Part shown: positions 7,932 to 15,265 of the stretch, piece by piece | Position numbering within the stretch: the stretch's first letter is position 1 | Layout of the letters: each line of letters starts with the position of its first letter | DNA from: Polyangium mundeleinium | Lineage (GTDB): Bacteria; Myxococcota_A; Polyangia; Polyangiales; Polyangiaceae | Assembly (NCBI RefSeq): GCF_028369105.1 | Contig: NZ_JAQNDO010000001.1 | Location: 248,001 to 312,000, forward strand | Direction: 5' to 3' | DNA: 64,000 nucleotides | Notes under the pieces: model-generated | The model's database searches: none | What the model was told of the DNA's origin: nothing | Seen by the model: only the letters and a program-made list of their open reading frames with translations | Translations under genes and position numbers: made by a program

Positions 7932-9851
7932 ATGAGGCTCGTGAAGATCGGGGTTGCCAGCGTGAACGCGACCATCGGCGCCGTCCGCTCGAACGTGGAT
8001 CGGTGCATCCGCCTCGCGACGGCGATGGCCGAGGACGACGTCACGCTCGCGGTGTTCCCGGAGCAGGTCGTCGGCGGGTACGCGGCGGAGGACCTCGTGC
8101 AGTGGCAGGCGTTCGTCGAGAGCCAGCGGCGCGAGCTCGAGCGTTTCGCCGTGGAGACCGCGCGGTTCCGCACGGTGTTCGTCCTCGGCCTGACCGTCGG
8201 CGTCGACGGCGACCTCTTCAACGTCGGCGCGCTCGTGCACGGCGGGAAGATCCTCGCGTTCGTGCCGAAGGAAAAACTCCCGACGTACAACGTCTTCTAC
8301 GAGGCGCGCGTGTTCTCGCGCGGCGTGCCCGGCTTGAACCTCGATGCGCGCGGTGTGTTCTGCGGCGATCGGATCTTCCAGTTCGATTTCGGCCTCCTCG
8401 CGATCGAGGTCTGCGAGGACATCTGGTCGCCGGACGGCCCGATGCGCCGGCGTTGTTACTCGGGCGCGGAGATCGTCTGCAACCTCTCGGCCTCGCCGTT
8501 CCGCGCGGGCGTCGTGGGCACGCGGCGGGAGATGATCGCGACGCGGGCCTCGGACAACCAGTGCACGATCGCGTACGCGAACCTCGTCGGCGCCAATGAT
8601 GGCCTCGTCTTCGACGGCGGCGGGTTCGTCAACCAAAACGGCCGGCCCATGCTGGAGGCGACGCGCTTCCGCGAGGGATACGCGGCGACGGTCGTCGACC
8701 TCGATCGCACGATCCGCAGCCGCCGCGAGGCGAGCACCTGGAGAAGCGACCTCGAAGCCTTCCGGCGCGAGCAGGCGCCCGTGCCCGCGGCCGTGCTCCA
8801 CGAGAAGACGGCCGATCGCTCGAAGCTGCGTTACCCCGCGCCGCCGCCCGGGACCTCGTTCTTCTTGCCCTCGGCGAACCTGCCGGTGAAGACGCCGCGC
8901 GAGGAGCTGCTCGACGATTTTTACGACGCGCTCGCGCTCGGCGTCGCCGACTACTATCGCAAGATCGGCGCGTTCCGCCGCATCGGCCTCGCGCTCTCGG
9001 GCGGGCGGGACTCGCTGCTCACGTTGCTCGTCGCGCATCGCGCCGCCGCGCTGCTCCACCCCGAGCTCGAAGGCGCGGCGCTGCACGCGGCGGCGGGCGC
9101 CATGATCAGCGCGTTCTACATGCCGTCACGTTATTCGAGCGACGCCACGCAAAACGCGGCCGCGCGCATCTGCGCCGACCTCGGCGTCTCGTTCATGATC
9201 GTGCCGATCGAGGACGCGTTCGTGCGCGAGCTCGACGCGACGCGCACCCTGCTCGGACCGGACGGACCCGAGCCGACCGAGCTCACGAAGCAGAACGTGC
9301 AGGCGCGGATTCGTGGCCAGCGCATGTGGAACTGGTCGAACACGAGCGGCGCGCTCTTCCTGCAGACGGGGAACATGAGCGAGAAGGCGCTCGGGTACAC
9401 GACCGTCGGCGGTGACCTCGAGGGCGCCTTCAGCGTGATCGCGAACCTGCCGAAGACCGTGGTCATCGCGCTGCTCGAACGCCTGGAGAAGCGGTTTGGC
9501 TATCCGGGCATCCGCGCGACGCTGGACACCACGGCGGGCCCCGAGCTCGCGGCGAACCAGTCGGGCGAGGCCGAGCTCATGCCGTTCGAGGTGCTCGATG
9601 CGTGCCTCTACCTCTACGGCGCGGAGAAACTCGCGCCGAACGAGGTGGCGCTCGCGCTCACGAGCGTGTTCCCGGATCGGGATCCGGCGCAGCTCGCCCT
9701 GTGGGCGGAGAAGTTTGCGCGCCTCTTCACGCAATCGATCTTCAAGTGGGTGCAATCGCCGCTGGCGATTCACCTCGGCTCGCTCGACCTCGACCGCGAG
9801 CGCGCGTTGCAATTGCCTGTCGTGCAGCGGACGGAGTGGAAGGGCGGGTGA
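7932..9851 (+). CDS. nadE: glutamine-dependent NAD+ synthetase
   Basis: Catalyses the last step of NAD synthesis, amidating deamido-NAD with ammonia from glutamine. The 639-residue protein has both expected domains. The N-terminal nitrilase-type glutaminase carries Glu44 (FPEQVVGG), Lys113 (VPKEKLPTYNVFYE) and Cys161 (IEVCEDIW). The C-terminal synthetase has the PP-loop LALSGGRDSLLTLL (about residue 355), then QNVQARIRGQRMW and QTGNMSEKALGYTTVGGD. The usual SGGIDS is SGGRDS here, a small deviation at a normally hydrophobic position. The ATG at 7932 was chosen because it begins the conserved VKIGVASVNATIG strand. It appears monocistronic. Confidence 0.95.
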   Translation: MRLVKIGVASVNATIGAVRSNVDRCIRLATAMAEDDVTLAVFPEQVVGGYAAEDLVQWQAFVESQRRELERFAVETARFRTVFVLGLTVGVDGDLFNVGALVHGGKILAFVPKEKLPTYNVFYEARVFSRGVPGLNLDARGVFCGDRIFQFDFGLLAIEVCEDIWSPDGPMRRRCYSGAEIVCNLSASPFRAGVVGTRREMIATRASDNQCTIAYANLVGANDGLVFDGGGFVNQNGRPMLEATRFREGYAATVVDLDRTIRSRREASTWRSDLEAFRREQAPVPAAVLHEKTADRSKLRYPAPPPGTSFFLPSANLPVKTPREELLDDFYDALALGVADYYRKIGAFRRIGLALSGGRDSLLTLLVAHRAAALLHPELEGAALHAAAGAMISAFYMPSRYSSDATQNAAARICADLGVSFMIVPIEDAFVRELDATRTLLGPDGPEPTELTKQNVQARIRGQRMWNWSNTSGALFLQTGNMSEKALGYTTVGGDLEGAFSVIANLPKTVVIALLERLEKRFGYPGIRATLDTTAGPELAANQSGEAELMPFEVLDACLYLYGAEKLAPNEVALALTSVFPDRDPAQLALWAEKFARLFTQSIFKWVQSPLAIHLGSLDLDRERALQLPVVQRTEWKGG

Positions 9852-9900
9852 AGCGAGCGGCGCGAGGCGTCCCCCTCGGGACCAAAGCGCGGCGCGGGTT

Positions 9901-10416
9901 TTACTGGTTGCGCTTGATCACGTGAAACCCGAACGGCGTCTCCACCACGCCGCTCGTCTCGTCCACCTTCAGCGCGAACGCCGCGTCGCTGAAGGGTTTG
10001 ACCATTCCATCCGCCTTGAACTTCCCGAGGCTGCCGAGCCTCTCCGCCGTCGCCGCGTCGTCCGAATACTCCTTCACGAGCGCCGTGAAATCGTCGCCCG
10101 CCTTCGCTTTGGCGGCGACCTCGTCCGCCCGCTTTTTTGCGTCCGCCTTCGAGCGCGTCACCGTCTTCGGCGCGTTCTTCGCGCCCTTGTACGCGACGAG
10201 CACGTGCTGGGCCGCGATCCACTCCGGGGGTTTTTCCGGCGCGGCCGCGGCCTTCTCGGGCGTGGGCGCGGGCGCCGCCGTCGGCGTGGGCGTGGGTGCG
10301 GCCGCGGGCGCCGCGGACGTGGCGGGCGCGGGGGCCGGCGGCGGATCCTGGCAGGCGAGGAGCAGCGCGGGAACGAGCAAAAGCGCAGAGCGCGGGGAGA
10401 GCATGGGGATCCTCAT
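9901..10416 (-). CDS. parvulin-type peptidylprolyl isomerase lipoprotein
   Basis: A 171-residue envelope foldase candidate. It starts with a lipoprotein signal (lipobox ALLLAC, about residue 22) and then a Pro/Ala/Thr-rich spacer of about 40 residues. A single parvulin domain follows: AQHVLVAYKGA, a helix with KADAKKRADEVAAKAKAGDDF, LVKEYSDD, GSLGKFKADGMVKPF, AFALKVDETSGVVETPFGFHVIKRNQ. The conserved His of QHVLV and the Phe-Gly-Phe-His-Val-Ile end are present. Known role of such proteins is proline isomerisation during folding of exported proteins. The ATG at 10416 overlaps the stop of the upstream metallophosphoesterase gene (ATGA), supporting this start over an internal ATG at 10404. Confidence 0.9.
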   Translation of the reverse strand: MRIPMLSPRSALLLVPALLLACQDPPPAPAPATSAAPAAAPTPTPTAAPAPTPEKAAAAPEKPPEWIAAQHVLVAYKGAKNAPKTVTRSKADAKKRADEVAAKAKAGDDFTALVKEYSDDAATAERLGSLGKFKADGMVKPFSDAAFALKVDETSGVVETPFGFHVIKRNQ

Positions 10417-11594
10417 TTCGTCATCGTCTTCGAGAAGACCACGGCCCCGCTTCTGTCGATGAACTCGAACGAGAGCTTCGGCCCGTCGAACTCCAGGTAG
10501 GCGAACCCTTCGAAGTCGTCCGAGAAGTAGAGCTGCCTCTCGTCCTTCGGGACGAACTCGAACGTGTCGCGGGTCTTCGCGCCTGCGCCGCTCACCACGA
10601 AATGCGTGCCGGGGCAGTCGCCGTCGCGGCCCTTGTCGATGAACTCCAGGTTGTGGTCGTGCCCAGCCATGAACATGTCCGCGCCGCAATAGATCGCCTG
10701 CTGGAACGCGAACATCCCCGCGATGCCGAGCAGGTTGTTGTCCCAGAAATGCTCGCCCGAGGTGAAGCGCGGGTGGTGGCCGAAGACGAGCTTCCACGTC
10801 GCCTTCGAGGCTTTCACCTTGGCGCTCATCTGGTCCTTCTGCGTCCCGTTCAGGAAATCGACCGTGTCGAGCGCGAAGAGGTGCACGTGGCCGATCGTGA
10901 CGTCGTACCACGACGCGGGCATGTGCCATTTGTCGCTCGGCCGCATCCCGGGGCCGCTCCCGAGCGGCAAGGACGCGTAGTCGATCTGCGCTTGCTTGTT
11001 CCCGCTCGACGTGGGGCCGTGATCGTGGTTGCCGAGCACCGCGTAGAACGGCACCCCATGGAGGTTCGGCCGGTCGTAGGGCGCCTCGAACTTCTCGCCC
11101 CATTGCGGGTCGTTCACGCTCGCCACGCCGTTGTCGTAGAAGTTGTCGCCGTTCACGAGCACAGCGTCGCAGCCGCCCACCTTCTCGCATTTCTCGTTCA
11201 TTCGATCGGCGACGGCGTGCTGGGCCTCATTGCCCTCGCCCGTGTCGCCGATCGCGAGCAGACGGACCACCTTCGCCGCCGGGCCTCCGCCCGTGCCGCC
11301 ATTGCCCGTGCTCGACGTCGACGAGCTGCCCGTCCCGCCTGCACCACCCGCCGCGCCCGCCCCGCCCGCTCCGCCCGTGGCCCCGGCGCCGCCGCTCCCG
11401 GCGCCTCCATTCCCCGCGCCGCCGGCGCCCGCCGCGCCCGCGCCGGTGGTCGCCGTGCCGCCCGTGGTCGTGGACGTGTTCACCGCGTCCCCCGAGCTGC
11501 AGCTCACGATCGCCAGAGGCCCGAGACAGCCCAGGACGAGAGACGAGGCGACGAGGCGCCGCGTTCGCGAAAGAGAGCGTCCGAAGTCAGCCAT
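10413..11594 (-). CDS. purple acid phosphatase-like metallophosphoesterase lipoprotein
   Basis: A 393-residue exported calcineurin-fold phosphoesterase. The signal region ends in a lipobox (AIVSC), followed by a Gly/Ala/Thr linker of about 60 residues that is low complexity. The catalytic metal motifs are in order: LLAIGDTGEGN (GD), VNGDNFYDNG (GDN), AVLGNHDHG (GNHD), FGHHPRF and AGHDHN (GHxH). The pattern of GDNFYDNG is that of tartrate-resistant acid phosphatase-like proteins. The substrate is unknown. The start is placed at ATG 11594, six codons downstream of an alternative at 11609. It is coupled to the parvulin gene through a 4-base overlap. Confidence 0.88.
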   Translation of the reverse strand: MADFGRSLSRTRRLVASSLVLGCLGPLAIVSCSSGDAVNTSTTTGGTATTGAGAAGAGGAGNGGAGSGGAGATGGAGGAGAAGGAGGTGSSSTSSTGNGGTGGGPAAKVVRLLAIGDTGEGNEAQHAVADRMNEKCEKVGGCDAVLVNGDNFYDNGVASVNDPQWGEKFEAPYDRPNLHGVPFYAVLGNHDHGPTSSGNKQAQIDYASLPLGSGPGMRPSDKWHMPASWYDVTIGHVHLFALDTVDFLNGTQKDQMSAKVKASKATWKLVFGHHPRFTSGEHFWDNNLLGIAGMFAFQQAIYCGADMFMAGHDHNLEFIDKGRDGDCPGTHFVVSGAGAKTRDTFEFVPKDERQLYFSDDFEGFAYLEFDGPKLSFEFIDRSGAVVFSKTMTK

Positions 11595-11629
11595 GGGGCC
11601 AATGTACACAATTCGTTCGCGGATGTCGT

Positions 11630-11635
11630 TATGAT
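11630..11635 (+). promoter_or_regulatory. possible -10 element
   Basis: TATGAT lies 22 bases upstream of the start at 11657 in the 62-base divergent gap; no convincing -35 element is visible. Confidence 0.25.
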
Positions 11636-11656
11636 AGGCTCCGCCCTTCCGCCGTC

Positions 11657-12928
11657 ATGAGCGCAGAGCCCCTCGTCGTCGCGAGCTCCTCCATCGAACA
11701 CCGCCGCCCCCGGCTCGGCGGGTGGCTCATGCGCGCGGGATTCGGCGGCTTCGTCGGCTTCCCCGGGCTCATCGTGACGATCCTGGCGATCGTGGGGCCA
11801 GAGACGGCCGATGCGTCGGTGCCCCTCTCGGTGCTGATCTTCTTCCTCGCCGGTCTCGGGCTTCTCGTCGCGCCGTTCGTGTCGATCGCCGGCGCCGTCC
11901 TCGCGGCGTTATCGCTCCCGTTGCGGAACGTTGGCGTGCTTCGGGCCGATGGCCAGGGCCTCGTCGTCGTGCAGGGAGGAAAGGAGCGCCATCTCGCGCG
12001 TTCGGCGATCGAGGGCGGGATCGTCCTCCCGGGCACGCTCCTCGATGGGAAACGCCCGCGGGTCGAGCTTTACCTTCGCCGCGGCGTGGTGCTCACGGCC
12101 GAGGTCCCCGACGGCATTGCGGCGCATCGGATCCTCGACCGGCTCGGCATCGACGTCTCGCGGCGGCGCGTGGCCGTCCTGAGCGGCTCGGCGTATCGGC
12201 CGCTCGCCACGGGTTGCTTGAGCCTCCCCGTCGTTTGCTTCCTTTTGGCGATCCCCCTCGGCTACTTCATCACGGAATACCCTTCCGCCGATTGGCCCGT
12301 GCTCGTCTTCGCATGGGCCGTGATGCTCACGATGTTTTTCATCGTGCGGCTCGCGCGGCCGCGCGAGATCATCGTTGGCAGCGACGGGCTGCGCATCCGC
12401 CGGGGCGGCTTCGACGATCGATGGATCCCGCATTCGCGGGTCTGCACGGTCGAGGAGCAGCCACGCAGTTTGTTCCTCGTCGTGGGCGAGGCCGGAAGGC
12501 CCGGCGAACGGGTCGAGGTCGCGACGGGCGACCCGAGCTTCATCCTGGCGTTGGCCGGCCGGCTGCGGCTCGCGATTGCGCTCGGGTCGAACGGCGCGGA
12601 CGGCCCGCCCGTCGGGGCGGAGCTCGATCCGGCGGGCAAGTCGTTCACGGAATGGAAAGACAAACTCCAGTCCCTCCTGCTCCATGCGGGATACCGAAAA
12701 TCCGCCGTGACGTACGAGGAGCTGGTCGCCGTGGTCGACGATCCGGATTTGCCGCCGGGGCAGCGGCTCGGGGCGGCCATGGCGATCGGCATCGCCAAGC
12801 ACCCCGACGGGCGCGAGCGCATTCGCGTGGCCGCGGAGGCCTGCGCGGACGACGCGATGAAGTACGCGCTCGAAGAAGCGGCCGAGGGCGAGCTCGACGA
12901 GCGAACGCTGCGGCGCGTCCTCGATTGA
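11657..12928 (+). CDS. integral membrane protein of unknown function
   Basis: A 423-residue protein with four likely membrane segments in two pairs: about residues 30-50 (FGGFVGFPGLIVTILAIVG) and 57-85 (VLIFFLAGLGLLVAPFVSIA), then about 185-205 (LPVVCFLLAIPLGYFIT) and 212-230 (VLVFAWAVMLTMFFIVRL). After each pair there is a soluble beta-rich stretch with VLRADGQGLVVVQGG and VGSDGLRIRRGGFDDRWIPH, a layout like PH-type or bPH2 membrane proteins. The last 90 residues are helical and charged. It converges on the next gene with only four bases between stops. No catalytic motif is seen. Confidence 0.7.
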   Translation: MSAEPLVVASSSIEHRRPRLGGWLMRAGFGGFVGFPGLIVTILAIVGPETADASVPLSVLIFFLAGLGLLVAPFVSIAGAVLAALSLPLRNVGVLRADGQGLVVVQGGKERHLARSAIEGGIVLPGTLLDGKRPRVELYLRRGVVLTAEVPDGIAAHRILDRLGIDVSRRRVAVLSGSAYRPLATGCLSLPVVCFLLAIPLGYFITEYPSADWPVLVFAWAVMLTMFFIVRLARPREIIVGSDGLRIRRGGFDDRWIPHSRVCTVEEQPRSLFLVVGEAGRPGERVEVATGDPSFILALAGRLRLAIALGSNGADGPPVGAELDPAGKSFTEWKDKLQSLLLHAGYRKSAVTYEELVAVVDDPDLPPGQRLGAAMAIGIAKHPDGRERIRVAAEACADDAMKYALEEAAEGELDERTLRRVLD

Positions 12929-12932
12929 AGGG

Positions 12933-13400
12933 TCAGTTCACGTCGCGGTCCTGGAGCAGGATCGTCTCCGGGTCGCGCCGGTAGACGAGCTCGCCGTCGT
13001 CCGTGACGTCGAGCTTCGCGAGGTCGTCCCGCACGAGGCGGTCGAGCGCGCGCTCGGCTTCCCGCATGCTCGGCATGCAGAGCTTGGCCGCGACCTCGCG
13101 GGCCGTCGCGCCGCCGTCGCGCAGGGCGTCGAGCAGCGCCGCGCGGCTCACGACGTCCACGCGCCGCGCGGACTCGACCTCCTCGATCATGCCGAGCCCG
13201 CGCCACACGAGGGTGACGCCCAAAAGGACCGGGAGCATGCCATAAAGGACAAACCCGAGCGCGAGCGTCAGGATCGAGGGCGAACGCAGGGCGGAAAGCC
13301 AACCGACCGCCCCGAACGCGCTCGACAGCGCGCCCACCGTGACGAGGGTATTCCCGACCAGGTTCCTGCGTCCGCTCGTGGGCGTGCTCTGTGTACCCAT
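12933..13400 (-). CDS. membrane protein with C-terminal winged-helix-like domain
   Basis: A 155-residue protein. Two membrane segments (about 15-40, VGNTLVTVGALSSAFGAVGW; and 48-72, ILTLALGFVLYGMLPVLLGV) are followed by a cytoplasmic-looking domain from about residue 85: LLDALRDGGATAREVAAKL, SMREAERALDRLVRDDL, then ELVYRRD. That order of helix, helix-turn-helix and beta wing resembles a winged-helix DNA-binding or protein-interaction domain. The start at ATG 13400 was picked because upstream in-frame sequence belongs to shadow coding. Role unknown; a membrane-tethered regulator is a possible reading. Confidence 0.65.
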   Translation of the reverse strand: MGTQSTPTSGRRNLVGNTLVTVGALSSAFGAVGWLSALRSPSILTLALGFVLYGMLPVLLGVTLVWRGLGMIEEVESARRVDVVSRAALLDALRDGGATAREVAAKLCMPSMREAERALDRLVRDDLAKLDVTDDGELVYRRDPETILLQDRDVN

Positions 13401-13947
13401 GATCGCCTCGCCTGTCGCCGTGGGGCAACGGGCACGCCATTCGAGGCGAGCAGGCAGAAGATGGGTGAACGTCGCGCGGGGAACCTGGAAAGTGCTGATA
13501 TCGAGGCTTTGATTCCGGGATTGCGCCGCGTCGCGGGTGAACCTGGAAAGACCGGGGCCGGCAGCTTTCTGGAACGGGCGGCCGCGGCTGGCAGGCGGGG
13601 GACCCTTGGGCGTGCGTTCGCTCGCCGGGCCGGGGACGAGGTTCACCATGATCGAAGGGGAGGTACCGTCGCCGCGGGCTGCGGGCCAAATTCTTCTACG
13701 CGCCTCGCCGGCGGGGCTACGCGCCTCGCCGGCGGGGTTACGCGCTGCGCTGACGGGAGCGACGCACCGCGGCGGCGGGGCGGCGCGCTCACGCTTCGTG
13801 GCGTCGAGGGTGCTCGCCGCGGACATTTTCGACGACATCGACGGACGCATGGCCGAAGCGCGTCGTTTTTGTGACATCGCCCCGCTCACCAGGCTTGACG
13901 TGACGCCCGCTCGGCTGCTCCGATCCGCGGGTTCGGAGGGCAAAAGC
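13401..13947. other. intergenic region, 547 bases
   Basis: No credible gene is visible. The stretch contains two perfect-but-one copies of a 21-bp unit (listed separately) and a weak TTGACG/TCCGAT pair (13895-13924, 18-base spacing) upstream of the vWA lipoprotein gene. Confidence 0.5.
13697..13738. repeat. two tandem copies of a 21-bp unit
   Basis: The unit TACGCGCCTCGCCGGCGGGG plus one base occurs twice head to tail (13697-13717 and 13718-13738), followed by a decayed start of a third. It contains the palindrome CGCCGGCG. Confidence 0.7.
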
Positions 13948-15201
13948 ATGCGAAACGGGTGGTTCTCTTCGGGTGTTTCGAGGGTCGTTTGCGCGGCGGC
14001 GCTGTCCGGCGCGTGGATCGCGGCTTGCTCGGCGACGGGTGGCGACACGGAATTCAACAATTCGAGCGGCGACAATGGCTCCGGCGCGGCCAACGCCGGG
14101 GGCCATGGAGGCGACGGCGGCGGTTTCATCCCGGCTGGGGCCGGCGGCAGCGGCAACGCAGGCTCGGGCGGCGGCGATAGCTGCGCCGCCACGAAAAACA
14201 AGGCTCAGCAGGTGCCGCTCGACATGTACATCATGTTCGACCAGTCCTCCTCGATGAGCGACAACTCGAAGTGGACCTCGACGAAGGCGGCCCTCAAGGC
14301 GTTCGTCGAGCAGCCTGCCGCCGCGGGGATCGGCGTCGGTATCCAGTATTTCCCACAGTCGAGCGGGGTCGTCTGTCCCGTTATCCCATTCTGCAATACG
14401 GACGCCGATTGCGGGCCGGCCGCCTGCGGCCCCTGCGCCGCGCCCGCGCCCGGCTTCCCCATCAAGACCTGCTCGACCGCCGGCGGCGATTCGTGCAAGC
14501 CCTCCGACTACGCCGTGCCCGACGTGCCGATCGCCCCGCTGCCGGCGGTCGGGACGACGATCATGAACTCGATCAACGCCCATTCCCCGTCCGGGAGCAG
14601 CACGCCGACCGGGCCGGCGCTCCAGGGCGCGGTCGATTATGCCAAGCAATGGGCGACCTTGAACCCCACGCACACGACGGTCGTCGTGCTCGCGACGGAC
14701 GGGGAGCCGACCGGCTGCTCGGCCAGCATCACCTCCGTCAATGCCGCGGCGGATGCATTCAACGGCGTGCCCAGCATCAAGACCTTCGTCATCGGCGTCG
14801 GCGACATCGCGAGCCTGAACAGCGTCGCCGCGGCCGGCGGGACGGGGTCGGCGTTCATCGTCGACGGGAGCCAGGGTGCGACCGAGGAGTTCCTCAAGGC
14901 GATGAACGAGATTCGCGGCGCCGCGCTCTCGTGCTCGTACCTCATTCCGCAGCCGCCGCCCGGCGACGACATCGATTACAACGCGATCAACGTCGAGTAC
15001 ACGCCGGAGTCGGGGATCTCGGTCGTCATCCCGCAGGTGAAATCAGCGGCCGACTGCCCCGCGGCGGGTCTCGCCTGGTACTACGACGTCCCCGGGGCGC
15101 CGAAGCAGATCATGTTCTGCGACGCGACGTGCTCGCAGGTCGCGAAGGACACGAAGGCCGAGATCGACGTCCTTGTCGGCTGCGCGACCATCGTGAAGTG
15201 A
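13948..15201 (+). CDS. von Willebrand factor A domain lipoprotein
   Basis: A 417-residue exported protein. ATG 13948 is preceded by GGAGGG and starts a lipoprotein signal ending WIAACS. A Gly/Asn/Ser-rich spacer (about 30-75) leads to a vWA domain beginning PLDMYIMFDQSSSMSD, where DQSSS is the metal-ion-dependent adhesion site, and continuing with TTVVVLATDGEPTGC and KTFVIGVGDIASLNSVAA. Between them is a Cys-rich insertion (CPVIPFCNTDADCG, ACGPCAAPAPGFPIKTC). Known vWA roles are adhesion and protein interaction. The ending (CPAAGLAWYYDVPGAPKQIM, FCDATCSQV) is typical of a myxobacterial family of surface vWA lipoproteins. Partner unknown. Confidence 0.85.
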   Translation: MRNGWFSSGVSRVVCAAALSGAWIAACSATGGDTEFNNSSGDNGSGAANAGGHGGDGGGFIPAGAGGSGNAGSGGGDSCAATKNKAQQVPLDMYIMFDQSSSMSDNSKWTSTKAALKAFVEQPAAAGIGVGIQYFPQSSGVVCPVIPFCNTDADCGPAACGPCAAPAPGFPIKTCSTAGGDSCKPSDYAVPDVPIAPLPAVGTTIMNSINAHSPSGSSTPTGPALQGAVDYAKQWATLNPTHTTVVVLATDGEPTGCSASITSVNAAADAFNGVPSIKTFVIGVGDIASLNSVAAAGGTGSAFIVDGSQGATEEFLKAMNEIRGAALSCSYLIPQPPPGDDIDYNAINVEYTPESGISVVIPQVKSAADCPAAGLAWYYDVPGAPKQIMFCDATCSQVAKDTKAEIDVLVGCATIVK

Positions 15202-15220
15202 GATTCTCGGGAATCCGAGG

Positions 15221-15250
15221 TTGACAGTCGTCCCGCTTGCTTCGTAGCAT
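15221..15250 (+). promoter_or_regulatory. sigma-70-like promoter of the first RCC1 lipoprotein gene
   Basis: A perfect TTGACA (15221-15226) is followed after 18 bases by TAGCAT (15245-15250). A transcript starting about 7 bases later would have a 5' leader of only about 10 bases before ATG 15266. A 5-bp inverted repeat CTCGG/CCGAG (15206-15219) directly abuts the -35 element. Confidence 0.55.
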
Positions 15251-15265
15251 CCGAAAATACCCGAG